Assembly (NCBI GenBank): GCA_049282455.1
Contig: JBAPUB010000103.1
Location: 1-31,932 of the forward strand
Source: JBAPUB01 sp049282455
GTDB lineage: Bacteria > Actinomycetota > Actinomycetes > JAHEKZ01
Length of the DNA stretch: 31,932 nucleotides
Direction of reading: 5' to 3'
The translations under genes and the position numbers were made by a program. Below are positions 15,278 to 22,029 of the stretch, in pieces (the stretch's first letter is position 1; every line of letters starts with the position of its first letter). The notes below the pieces were generated by a model. The model ran no database searches. It was not told the origin of the DNA and saw only the letters and a program-made list of their open reading frames with translations.

Positions 15278-15816
15278 AGATCCGGGGGACCTCCGGGGGA
15301 GGGGTGAGGATCCATCTCGACGACGACGAGACCGAGGCGCTGAAGGGGTGGGTCGAGCAGCTCGCGGAGCTCGTCGCCCCCGACGAGGCCGAGTCGAGCG
15401 ACCCGCTGGCGACGATGGTGGGGCTGGGCGCCGATCGTGAGCCCTCCGGCGACCCGGCACTCCAGCGGCTGTTCCCGGACGCGTACCTCGACGACGACGA
15501 GGCGGCGTCGGACTTCCGCCGGTACACCGAGCAGGACCTACGCAAGGACAAGGCCCAGCGAGCAGCCGTCGTCATCGCGACGCTGGGCGAGCGGTCGGGC
15601 CGCAAGGGGACGGTGACGCTGGACGCCGACCAGGCCAGGGCGTGGCTGGGCTGCCTGAACGACCTGCGTCTGGTGATCGGTACGAGGATCGGGGTCACCG
15701 AGGACGACCAGTGGCCTGACGAGGACGACCCCCGGACGCCAGTCTTCTTCGTCTACCACTGGCTGACCTACCTCCAGGGGACCCTCGTCGACGCCATGAG
15801 CCCGCGGTCCCCGTAG
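15274..15816 (+). CDS. DUF2017 family protein
   Basis: 180 residues of unknown function, recognised as the DUF2017 protein that accompanies clpS in actinobacteria. It is acidic (many Asp/Glu runs, for example HLDDDETEAL and QWPDEDDP) and predicted mostly helical, with no signal peptide or membrane segment. The core RRYTEQDLRKDKAQRAAVV and the near C-terminal FFVYHWLTYLQGTLVDAM are the family-like parts. The GTG at 15274 overlaps the ClpS stop by 4 bases. The constant pairing suggests a link with Clp proteolysis, but no mechanism can be read. Confidence 0.85.
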   Translation: MKIRGTSGGGVRIHLDDDETEALKGWVEQLAELVAPDEAESSDPLATMVGLGADREPSGDPALQRLFPDAYLDDDEAASDFRRYTEQDLRKDKAQRAAVVIATLGERSGRKGTVTLDADQARAWLGCLNDLRLVIGTRIGVTEDDQWPDEDDPRTPVFFVYHWLTYLQGTLVDAMSPRSP

Positions 15817-15819
15817 CCT
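15814..15819 (+). promoter_or_regulatory. Leaderless-type -10 (TAGCCT) of mec, built on the DUF2017 stop codon
   Basis: The TAG stop of the DUF2017 gene is the first half of TAGCCT; 6 bases later is the GTG start of mec at 15826. Confidence 0.5.
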
Positions 15820-15825
15820 GGGCGG

Positions 15826-16254
15826 GTGCTCATCGTCGACCAGGCCACGTACGACGCGATCGTCGCCCATGCCAGACGCGACCACCCCGACGAGGCCTGC
15901 GGCGTGGTTGCCGGTACGGCGGGCAGCGACCGGCCCACCCGCTTCATCCCGATGGTCAACGCGGCCCGGTCACCCACGTTCTACGAGTTCGACTCCGCCG
16001 ATCTGCTGCGTCTGTACCGCGAGATGGACGACCGCGACGAGGAGCCGCTCGTGATCTACCACTCGCACACGGCGACCGAGGCCTACCCCTCGCGTACGGA
16101 CATCAGCTACGCGTCCCAGCCCGACGCCCACTACGTCCTGGTCTCGACGGCCGACCCCGACCGTGAGCAGTTCCGCTCGTTTCGGATCGTGGACGGCGTC
16201 GTCGCCGAGGAAGAAGTCAGGGTCGTCGCAGTGTTGGACGACCAGCAGGCTTGA
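15826..16254 (+). CDS. mec: JAMM/MPN+ metallopeptidase Mec, acting on CysO
   Basis: 142 residues of the JAB1/MPN+ fold (M67). The zinc-peptidase signature is complete: Glu23 in HPDEACG, then His79-x-His81 and Asp92 in HSHTATEAYPSRTD, matching HxHx7Sx2D exactly. In M. tuberculosis the equivalent Rv1334 removes cysteine from the CysO-cysteine adduct, releasing free cysteine. cysO and cysM follow immediately, the same pathway order. The GTG 15826 start lacks a Shine-Dalgarno but has TAGCCT 6 bases before it. Its last codons and stop lie inside a 13-bp tandem repeat. Because CysO here has a tail after Gly-Gly, this enzyme may also trim that tail (inference). Confidence 0.95.
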   Translation: MLIVDQATYDAIVAHARRDHPDEACGVVAGTAGSDRPTRFIPMVNAARSPTFYEFDSADLLRLYREMDDRDEEPLVIYHSHTATEAYPSRTDISYASQPDAHYVLVSTADPDREQFRSFRIVDGVVAEEEVRVVAVLDDQQA

Positions 16255-16304
16255 CCAGCCGCCCCGACCAGCCGCCCCGACCAGCCGCCCCGACCAGCAG
16301 TTGT
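16240..16304 (+). repeat. 13-bp tandem repeat across the end of mec
   Basis: Five 13-base steps begin with GACCAGC at 16240, 16253, 16266, 16279 and 16292. The three central units are identical (GACCAGCCGCCCC, 16253-16291); the outer two read GACCAGCAG then diverge. The first unit encodes the last Mec residues and the stop TGA (16252-16254) sits at the first junction. It fills half of the mec-cysO gap. No coding or hairpin role is evident. Confidence 0.9.
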
Positions 16305-16351
16305 TCCCAGCGCCGAACCGGGCGCACGAACCCACGAAGGAGTCCGATCAC

Positions 16352-16663
16352 ATGGCCGTCGAGGTCCGAATCCCGACGATCCTGCGCAGCTACACCGGCG
16401 GCGCCAAGGTCGTCGACGGCGAGGGTGTGACTCTCGACGGCTTGATCGACAACCTGGAGGTCCACCACCCGGGTCTTCGTGAGCGCCTGGTCGACGAGAA
16501 GGGCCTGCGCCGCTTCGTGAACGTGTACCTCAACGACGAGGACGTCCGGTTCCTGTCGGGGCTGGAGACGCCGGTGGGGGACGGGGACTCGGTGACGATC
16601 CTCCCGGCGGTGGCCGGCGGAGCCGGCGGTTGGGCAAGGGCCGGCGGAGCCGGCGGAGCCTAG
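16352..16663 (+). CDS. cysO: CysO sulfur-carrier protein (MoaD/ThiS family) with C-terminal extension
   Basis: 103 residues of ubiquitin-like beta-grasp fold. The start MAVEVRIPTILRSYTGG and the end of the core (FVNVYLNDEDVRF, DGDSVTILPAVAGG) match M. tuberculosis CysO closely. In that system the C-terminal Gly-Gly is thiocarboxylated and donates sulfur to O-phosphoserine on CysM. Here Gly89-Gly90 is followed by 13 more residues (AGGWARAGGAGGA), so the carrier cannot be activated at this Gly-Gly without trimming. The tail is built from 9-base units. The ATG 16352 has AAGGAG 9 bases upstream; an open frame extending back to 16163 is a shadow of mec. cysM follows after 4 bases. Confidence 0.95.
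   Translation: MAVEVRIPTILRSYTGGAKVVDGEGVTLDGLIDNLEVHHPGLRERLVDEKGLRRFVNVYLNDEDVRFLSGLETPVGDGDSVTILPAVAGGAGGWARAGGAGGA
16612..16663 (+). repeat. 9-base repeat units forming the CysO tail
   Basis: The 18-base sequence GGCCGGCGGAGCCGGCGG occurs at 16612-16629 and again at 16639-16656, a 27-base (nine-codon) step that keeps the reading frame. The coding units read AGG-AGG-WAR-AGG-AGG-A. The repeat begins exactly at the conserved end of the CysO core and runs to its stop codon. Confidence 0.9.
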
Positions 16664-16667
16664 GTCC

Positions 16668-17618
16668 GTGCGCTTCGACTCACTGCTGGACTCCGTCGGA
16701 GGGACGCCGCTGGTCGGGCTCCCGCGGCTGTCGCCGTCCGGCGACGTCCGGCTGTGGGCCAAGCTCGAGGACTACAACCCGACGGGGTCGGTGAAGGACC
16801 GACCCGCGCTGGCGATGGTGGAGGCGGCCGAGCGCGAGGGTCGGCTGACCCCGGGCTGCACGATCTTGGAGCCGACGTCGGGCAACACAGGCATCTCCTT
16901 GGCGATGGCCGCCCGGCTCAAGGGCTACCGGATGGTGGCGGTGATGCCGGAGAACACCTCAGTCGAACGCCGCCAGCTGCTGCAGATGTGGGGCGCGGAG
17001 ATCATCTCGTCGCCCGCTGCGGGTGGTTCGAACGAAGCCGTCCGGGTGGCCAAGCAGATGGCTGCGGCCAACCCGGACTGGGTGATGCTCTACCAGTACG
17101 GGAACCCGGCCAACGCCGAAGCGCACTACCGCACGACTGGCCCTGAGATCCTGGCCGACCTCCCGACGGTGACCCACTTCGTCGCCGGGCTCGGCACCAC
17201 GGGCACGCTCATGGGGGTGGGACGCTACCTGCGCGAGAAGGTCCCGGGGGTGCAGATCGTGGCCGCCGAGCCACGCTACGGCGAGCTGGTCTACGGCCTG
17301 CGGAACCTCGACGAGGGGTTCGTCCCCGAGCTGTACGACCCCGCGGTCCTGACCACCCGGTTCTCCGTGGGGCCGCGGGACGCCGTCAGGCGGACCCGCG
17401 AGCTGCTCGAGACGGAAGGCATCTTCGCGGGGATCTCGACCGGGGCCATCCTGCACGCAGCCCTGGGCATGGCGGCCAAGGCGGTGAAGGCGGGCCAGCC
17501 GGCTGACATCGCGTTCGTCGTCTGCGACGGCGGCTGGAAGTACCTGTCGACCGGTGTCTACGACGCGACCGACCTCGACGAGGCCGAAGAGTCCATCGAG
17601 GGCCAGCTCTGGGCGTAG
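16668..17618 (+). CDS. cysM: CysO-dependent cysteine synthase (O-phosphoserine sulfhydrylase)
   Basis: 316 residues, fold-type II PLP enzyme. PLP lysine Lys43 in NPTGSVKDRPA, substrate loop TSGNTGISLAM (70-80), phosphate loop GLGTTGT (174-180). Arg212 in LRNLDEGF occupies the place of M. tuberculosis CysM Arg220, which confers O-phosphoserine preference, and the C-terminus EGQLWA is identical to that enzyme. It therefore should use O-phosphoserine and CysO-thiocarboxylate rather than O-acetylserine and sulfide. GTG start at 16668, 4 bases after the cysO stop. The last member of the mec-cysO-cysM unit. The rhomboid gene that follows in M. tuberculosis is absent; murI comes next. Confidence 0.97.
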   Translation: MRFDSLLDSVGGTPLVGLPRLSPSGDVRLWAKLEDYNPTGSVKDRPALAMVEAAEREGRLTPGCTILEPTSGNTGISLAMAARLKGYRMVAVMPENTSVERRQLLQMWGAEIISSPAAGGSNEAVRVAKQMAAANPDWVMLYQYGNPANAEAHYRTTGPEILADLPTVTHFVAGLGTTGTLMGVGRYLREKVPGVQIVAAEPRYGELVYGLRNLDEGFVPELYDPAVLTTRFSVGPRDAVRRTRELLETEGIFAGISTGAILHAALGMAAKAVKAGQPADIAFVVCDGGWKYLSTGVYDATDLDEAEESIEGQLWA

Positions 17619-17622
17619 TCGA

Positions 17623-17628
17623 TAGTCT
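17623..17628 (+). promoter_or_regulatory. Leaderless-type -10 (TAGTCT) of murI
   Basis: TAGTCT lies just after the cysM stop (17616-17618), and 7 bases later is the GTG start at 17636. No Shine-Dalgarno is present. Confidence 0.5.
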
Positions 17629-17635
17629 GGCGGGC

Positions 17636-18445
17636 GTGAATGACGCGCCGATCGGCATCTTCGACAGCGGGGTCGGCGGGCTGACCGTGGCGCGGTCGGT
17701 CATCGACCTCCTGCCTCACGAGGAGGTCCTGTACGTCGGTGACACGGCCCGCGGACCGTACGGTCCGCGGCCCATCGCGGAGGTCCGGGCTTACGCGCTC
17801 GACGTGATGGACCATCTGGTGGCGCAGCGCGTCAAGATGCTCGTGATCGCCTGCAACAGCGCGAGCGCCGCGGTGCTGCGCGACGCACGTGAGCGGTACG
17901 ACGTCCCCGTCATCGAGGTGATCCAGCCGGCGGTCCGGCGTGCCGTGCATGCGACTCGCAGCGGTCACGTCGGTGTGATCGGGACCCAGGCGACCGTTGC
18001 CAGCGGTGCGTACGGTGATGCGTTCGCCGCGGCCCCGAAGATGAGGCTGACCCAGCAGGCGTGTCCCCGTTTCGTCGACTTCGTCGAGCGCGGGATCACC
18101 GGTGGGCCCGAGCTGCTGGAGGTGGCCCACGGCTACCTTGACCCTGTGGTTGCAGCCGGCGTCGACACCCTGGTGCTCGGGTGTACGCACTACCCCCTTC
18201 TCGCTGGGGTGATCTCCTACGTCATGGGGTACGAGGTCACGCTGGTCTCGAGTGCCGACGAGACAGCCCGTGACGTGTACCGGGTCCTCGCTGAGCGAGC
18301 TGACCTCCGCGACGATCGTCTTGCTGAGCCCAAGCACCGGTTCCTGGCGACGGGGGACCCTGAGCCGTTCCGGCGTCTGACCCACCGATTCCTCGGTCCG
18401 GAGGCGGGCGACGTCGAGCGTGCGGAGGTCGTGGCGTGGAGCTGA
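17636..18445 (+). CDS. murI: Glutamate racemase
   Basis: 269 residues; makes D-glutamate for peptidoglycan (EC 5.1.1.3). The two-base racemization cysteines are Cys73 (ACNSASAAV) and Cys183 (LGCTHYPLL), with Asp10 in GIFDSGVGGLT, His185 next to the second cysteine, and the substrate loop DTARGPYGPRP (36-46). GTG start at 17636 from the leaderless-type promoter. Its end overlaps the next gene by 10 bases. The same neighbour order (cysM side, cAMP phosphodiesterase-like, rph, rdgB) is found in mycobacteria. Confidence 0.97.
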   Translation: MNDAPIGIFDSGVGGLTVARSVIDLLPHEEVLYVGDTARGPYGPRPIAEVRAYALDVMDHLVAQRVKMLVIACNSASAAVLRDARERYDVPVIEVIQPAVRRAVHATRSGHVGVIGTQATVASGAYGDAFAAAPKMRLTQQACPRFVDFVERGITGGPELLEVAHGYLDPVVAAGVDTLVLGCTHYPLLAGVISYVMGYEVTLVSSADETARDVYRVLAERADLRDDRLAEPKHRFLATGDPEPFRRLTHRFLGPEAGDVERAEVVAWS

Positions 18446-19188
18446 CCGTCATCGGCTGCACGGGGAGCATGCCCGGACCTGACTCACCCGCGTCGTGCTA
18501 CCTGGTGCAGCACGAAGGGTTCGTCCTGCTCCTCGACCTCGGCAACGGTGCACTCGGTGCACTCATGCGGTTCATCGACCTTCGGACGATCGACGCCATC
18601 GTGCTGAGCCATCTGCACGCCGACCACTGCATCGACCTCACGTCGCTGTACGTCGCGCGTAAGTACGGCGGCTACGGCGGTGAGGGCCGGCTTCCCGTCC
18701 TGGGACCCGGCGACACCGCGACGCGAATGGCGCGGGCCTATGACCTGCCCGTTCACCCCGGCATGTCCACGGAGTTCGAGTTCATCGACCTGTCGTCGGC
18801 CTCGCAGGTCGGCCCGTTCGGGATCGGCTCTGCGCCGATGGCTCACCCGGTCACGGCGACGGCGATCCGGCTGGACGTCGAGGACGTCGCGCTCGCATAC
18901 ACCGGTGACACTGGCCCCAACGACCGGATCGTGCCACTGGTCACCGGCGTCGACCTGCTCGTTGCCGAGGCGTCGTTCGTCGACGGCGCGGACAATCCGC
19001 GCAATCTCCATCTGACCGGTCGTCAGGCCGGTGAGATCGCCCGCGACGCCGGGGTCGGTCATCTGGTCCTCACTCACGTGCCGCCCTGGCACGACGGGCA
19101 CCGAGCGGTGGCGGAGGCGGCCGAGGTGTTTGACGGCCCGATCTCGCTCGCCCACTCCGGGCTCCGGGTCGACGTCGGCGGCCGATAG
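18436..19188 (+). CDS. Metallo-beta-lactamase-fold hydrolase, Rv1339-type cAMP phosphodiesterase candidate
   Basis: 250 residues of the MBL fold related to RNase Z and class II phosphodiesterases. Metal motif SHLHADH (58-64: His59, His61, Asp63, His64), the strand-start ELTVIGCTGSMPG, a later Asp in AYTGDTGPND and a final His in VLTHVPPWHD. By gene order and sequence it corresponds to M. tuberculosis Rv1339, described as an atypical class II cAMP phosphodiesterase. Activity here is inferred from that. GTG 18436 overlaps murI by 10 bases, so it depends on murI translation. Its stop codon TAG forms part of the rph -10. Confidence 0.9.
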   Translation: MELTVIGCTGSMPGPDSPASCYLVQHEGFVLLLDLGNGALGALMRFIDLRTIDAIVLSHLHADHCIDLTSLYVARKYGGYGGEGRLPVLGPGDTATRMARAYDLPVHPGMSTEFEFIDLSSASQVGPFGIGSAPMAHPVTATAIRLDVEDVALAYTGDTGPNDRIVPLVTGVDLLVAEASFVDGADNPRNLHLTGRQAGEIARDAGVGHLVLTHVPPWHDGHRAVAEAAEVFDGPISLAHSGLRVDVGGR

Positions 19189-19191
19189 CCT
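19186..19191 (+). promoter_or_regulatory. Leaderless-type -10 (TAGCCT) of rph, built on the upstream stop codon
   Basis: The TAG stop of the phosphodiesterase-like gene begins TAGCCT; 6 bases later is the rph ATG at 19198. Same hexamer and geometry as mec. Confidence 0.5.
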
Positions 19192-19197
19192 CGCCGC

Positions 19198-19932
19198 ATG
19201 TCACGTATCGACGGCCGGACGGCCACGCAGCTGCGACCGGTCACCTTCGAACGGCACTGGTCAGAGCACGCCGAGGGTTCTGTGCTCGTCTCCTTCGGCC
19301 GCACTCGGGTGCTGTGCACGGCCTCGGCGACGGTGGGTGTTCCTCGGTGGCGCAAGGGCAGCGGGCTGGGGTGGGTCACCGCCGAGTACGCGATGCTCCC
19401 GAGGTCGACGCACACCCGCAGCGACCGCGAGTCCGTGCGAGGCAAGATCGGCGGCCGCACTCACGAGATCTCCCGACTGGTCGGTCGGTCTCTTCGCGCC
19501 GTGGTGGATCTGTCGTTGCTGGGAGAGAACACGATCGTGCTGGACTGCGACGTCCTGCAGGCCGACGGCGGAACCCGGACAGCGGCGATCACGGGCGCGT
19601 ATGTCGCGCTGGCTGACGCGGTGACGTGGCTGAAGTCGAACGGCGGCCTTGCCGCGACGGCTGAGCCGCTGACGGGGTCTGTGGCTGCAGTGTCCGTGGG
19701 GATCGTCGACCGCCTCCCGCTGCTCGACCTGCGCTACGAGGAAGACGTCACCGCGGAGACCGACATGAACGTGGTGTGTACCGGCGACGGCCGCTTCGTC
19801 GAGGTCCAGGGGACTGCCGAGGGTGACCCGTTCGACCGTTCGCTGCTCGACCAGCTTCTCGACCTTGCTTCAGCAGGCTGTGCAGAGCTGACCGTACTGC
19901 AGGCCGAGGCGCTCGCCGACGTCTCGTCATGA
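19198..19932 (+). CDS. rph: Ribonuclease PH
   Basis: 244 residues, full length. Phosphorolytic 3'-5' exoribonuclease that trims tRNA 3' ends (EC 2.7.7.56). Conserved blocks present: start DGRTATQLRPV, TAEYAMLPRSTHTR, the RNA/phosphate-binding arginine run in GKIGGRTHEISRLVGRSLR, the DCDVLQADGGTRTAAITGAY core and ETDMNVV with the metal-binding acids. The reading frame is intact and not inactivated. ATG 19198 lies 6 bases after the TAGCCT hexamer. Overlaps rdgB as ATGA. Confidence 0.97.
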   Translation: MSRIDGRTATQLRPVTFERHWSEHAEGSVLVSFGRTRVLCTASATVGVPRWRKGSGLGWVTAEYAMLPRSTHTRSDRESVRGKIGGRTHEISRLVGRSLRAVVDLSLLGENTIVLDCDVLQADGGTRTAAITGAYVALADAVTWLKSNGGLAATAEPLTGSVAAVSVGIVDRLPLLDLRYEEDVTAETDMNVVCTGDGRFVEVQGTAEGDPFDRSLLDQLLDLASAGCAELTVLQAEALADVSS

Positions 19933-20555
19933 CCGTTCGAGTCGTTCTCGCCACGCGCAACGCCCACAAGGTGGTGGAGCTGCGTCGGATTCTCGACGAG
20001 GACTCCATCGTCGTCGAGCTGGTCGGACTCGACCTGTTCCCCGAGGTGGCCGAGGTGGCGGAGACAGGCGCCACCTTCGCCGAGAACGCGTTGCTCAAGG
20101 CGCACGCAGTGGCTGCCTCCACCGGTCTGCCCGCGCTGGCCGACGACTCGGGTCTGTGCGTCGACATCCTCGGAGGTATGCCGGGGGTGTTCAGCGCGCG
20201 TTGGTCAGGCGCCCACGGTGACGACGTGGCCAACCTCCAGCTTCTGCTGGCCCAGCTGGCTGACGTCTCTGCTGATCGTCGCTCCGCTCACTTCGCGTGC
20301 GCGGCGGCGTTGGCGCTGCCCGACGGCGTGGAGAGGGTCGTCGAGGGTCGGTTGGACGGCGCGATCATCGCCAGGCCGAGGGGCAGCAACGGGTTCGGCT
20401 ACGACCCGGTCTTCGTGCCCGACGGTCTCGATCAGACCACCGCCGAGATGTCGTCGTCGGAGAAGGACGCCATCAGCCACCGTGGCCGTGCATTCCGTGC
20501 ACTCGCCCCCCTGCTCTCGTCGGTAGCCATGTCGATCGAGGACCAGGAAGCCTAG
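19929..20555 (+). CDS. rdgB: XTP/dITP pyrophosphatase (HAM1/RdgB)
   Basis: 208 residues; removes non-canonical purine triphosphates (ITP, XTP, dITP) from the nucleotide pool (EC 3.6.1.66). Family motifs in order: LATRNAHKVVELR, TFAENALLKA, ALADDSGLCVDILGG with the catalytic acidic pair, GVFSARWSG, GSNGFGYDPVFVPDG and KDAISHRGRAF. ATG 19929 overlaps the rph stop by 4 bases, so the pair is coupled, the common actinobacterial arrangement. Convergent with the Nudix gene; the two stop codons share one CTAG at 20552-20555. Confidence 0.97.
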   Translation: MTVRVVLATRNAHKVVELRRILDEDSIVVELVGLDLFPEVAEVAETGATFAENALLKAHAVAASTGLPALADDSGLCVDILGGMPGVFSARWSGAHGDDVANLQLLLAQLADVSADRRSAHFACAAALALPDGVERVVEGRLDGAIIARPRGSNGFGYDPVFVPDGLDQTTAEMSSSEKDAISHRGRAFRALAPLLSSVAMSIEDQEA

Positions 20556-20989
20556 AAGACCTCGTCCAGCCAGATGCGCTGCATGAGGTGGATGTCCAGG
20601 GTTCTTGCAAGCCAGGGCAGGGAGTCCTGCGGCAGCTCAGCTGGGTCGAACCACCCGACCTCAGAACACTCCGAGACCGGGGCTGGCTCGCCGGTCCACC
20701 GGGTGGCGAGGAAGTACGCGTCGACGCCGTGGGTCCGTCCGTCGAGGTACCGCTGCACGCCAAGAGGCACCAGGTCGCTCGGTGCGACGGCGAGGCCGAC
20801 CTCCTCGAGGGTTTCGCGCGCGGCCGCGTGGGCCCAGGACTCGCCGCGCTCCGCATGGCCGCCAGGAAGGCCCCACAGACCGTCGCCGAAGGTGACGCCG
20901 CTGCGCCGAGCGAGCAGGACCGCCCCGTCGGGTCTCCGCAGCACCATCCATCCGCACAGGTGCGAGCTGATGACGAGTTCGTCGTCCAC
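20552..20989 (-). CDS. Nudix hydrolase
   Basis: 145 residues. The Nudix box is exact: Gly44-x5-Glu50-x7-Arg58-Glu59 then Glu62-Glu63-x-Gly65 (GHAERGESWAHAAARETLEE). These enzymes cleave nucleoside diphosphates linked to another moiety, using Mg2+ at the box. The sequence around it (MVLRRPDGAVLLARR, FGDGLWGLPGGH) resembles MutT-like clean-up members, but the substrate is not determinable. GTG 20989 is preferred over a much longer upstream frame that lies in the GNAT gene: TAGGCT stands 7 bases before it and the protein then begins just before the first strand. Adjacency to rdgB suggests nucleotide-pool sanitation. Confidence 0.92.
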   Translation of the reverse strand: MDDELVISSHLCGWMVLRRPDGAVLLARRSGVTFGDGLWGLPGGHAERGESWAHAAARETLEEVGLAVAPSDLVPLGVQRYLDGRTHGVDAYFLATRWTGEPAPVSECSEVGWFDPAELPQDSLPWLARTLDIHLMQRIWLDEVF

Positions 20990-20996
20990 CCGAGCC

Positions 20997-21002
20997 AGCC
21001 TA
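20997..21002 (-). promoter_or_regulatory. Leaderless-type -10 (TAGGCT) of the Nudix gene
   Basis: Minus-strand TAGGCT, 7 bases, then GTG at 20989. Same hexamer as upstream of pncB. It decides the start codon. Confidence 0.5.
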
Positions 21003-21024
21003 GGTGCGGCCTGTCGGGGGAGCG

Positions 21025-21489
21025 TCACAGATCCAGATCGAGCCAGACGCGGTCGCGCAAGGGGATCCCGTCGATCATGATCCCTTCGGCGTATCCGGTC
21101 TGCCGCCCGAAGGCGTCCCGCTCCACACCCATAAGGCGAAAGCCCTGCAGCTGGTAGAAGCGCAGGTTGCCCGTGTCCGCCGTGGCGGTCGCCACGAGCA
21201 GCCGCGTCTGTCCGTGTTCGCGGCACCGACGGACCGCCGCCTCGACGAGCGCGTGGCCGACTCCCGTGCCTCGCCGCATCTCGACCACGGCCATGCTCTT
21301 CAGCTCCACGGTGCGCGGCTCTTCGCGTGGGACGAGCTGCAGGTGTCCGACGATGTCGTCGCCGTCGAAGGCTGCGAGGACGTCACCCTCCCCGAGGTAG
21401 GCGGCGATCTCCTGCTCGGAGTCGTCGGCCAGCCGAAAGAGCGGACGCAGCACCTCGCGGTCTTCCTGGTACGGCCGGATCAGGATCAC
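21025..21489 (-). CDS. GNAT-family N-acetyltransferase
   Basis: 154 residues of the GNAT fold. The acetyl-CoA pyrophosphate-binding loop is RRGTGVG (72-78) after the central strand VELKSMAVV, followed by the helix GHALVEAAVRRCRE and the C-terminal NLRFYQLQGFRLMGVERD typical of family motif B. It acetylates an unidentified small molecule or protein amine. The GTG at 21489 overlaps the stop of the upstream unknown gene (GTGA), so the two are coupled on the minus strand. The Nudix gene follows after a 35-base gap with its own promoter-like site. Confidence 0.92.
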   Translation of the reverse strand: MILIRPYQEDREVLRPLFRLADDSEQEIAAYLGEGDVLAAFDGDDIVGHLQLVPREEPRTVELKSMAVVEMRRGTGVGHALVEAAVRRCREHGQTRLLVATATADTGNLRFYQLQGFRLMGVERDAFGRQTGYAEGIMIDGIPLRDRVWLDLDL

Positions 21490-22010
21490 CCAGGCCAGTC
21501 CTCGGCCGGGTCGAGGGCGCGGACCGCATGCATCACCGTGGCCGCGAGATCCTCATGAGCCCCGCGACGGTAGAGGGGGCCGGCACTGTCACTGAGCAGA
21601 AGGTGGACCAGGGCGAGACCCCGGGTGGGTAGAGGTGCCGGTGCAAGGAGCCGTTCGAGCAGCAGGTCCAGCTCGTGCCGGCTTTCCTCGACCCGGTCCA
21701 GCAGCGCCAGCGTCGGGTAGGTCGGAAGCGCTGAGACAGGGTCGTCGACCCGGCGCAGCAGGCGGCGCACACTCCCGGCGAGCACCTGGCGTGAGCGAGG
21801 TGAGGCCAGCGAGCGAGCGCGCAGGGCCAGGTCGGGCCTGCTCTCGGGGCTGGCGCCGGCGGCAAGCTCGAGGTCCAGACGCTCCGGCGCAAGGTGCGCG
21901 GCTACGCGCTCGCGGAAGCGGGCACGTCGGGCGCACACAGCGCCGGACGGCTCGACCAGGACCACCACCACGGAGCGGGAGGAGGAGTGGCGTGCTGCCC
22001 AGAGCGTCAT
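21486..22010 (-). CDS. Hypothetical protein, possibly actinobacterial-specific
   Basis: 174 residues, not recognised. The N-terminal part (SRSVVVVLVEPSGAVCARR) looks like one hydrophobic strand; the rest is Leu/Arg-rich and probably all helical (LALLDRVEESRHELDLLLER, GLALVHLLLS). No signal peptide, no known catalytic motif. ATG 22010 is chosen; the frame is open further upstream but that part overlaps another gene antisense-free and reads as low-complexity Ser/Arg/Thr. No clear Shine-Dalgarno. Its stop overlaps the GNAT start by 4 bases, and it lies 19 bases after the small alpha-beta barrel gene, so all three may be one operon. It could be a regulator or partner of the acetyltransferase, but nothing shows this. 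Confidence 0.65.
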   Translation of the reverse strand: MTLWAARHSSSRSVVVVLVEPSGAVCARRARFRERVAAHLAPERLDLELAAGASPESRPDLALRARSLASPRSRQVLAGSVRRLLRRVDDPVSALPTYPTLALLDRVEESRHELDLLLERLLAPAPLPTRGLALVHLLLSDSAGPLYRRGAHEDLAATVMHAVRALDPAEDWPG

Positions 22011-22029
22011 GGTGACCCCGGAGGGTTGG

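Noticed and set aside
16253..16299. Possible CRISPR array at the mec-cysO junction
   Set aside because: The units are 13 bases and directly adjacent with no spacers; it is a simple tandem repeat.
16661..16667. TAGGTC before cysM as a leaderless -10
   Set aside because: It is only one base from the GTG, so spacing is wrong; cysM is better read as following cysO on one transcript.
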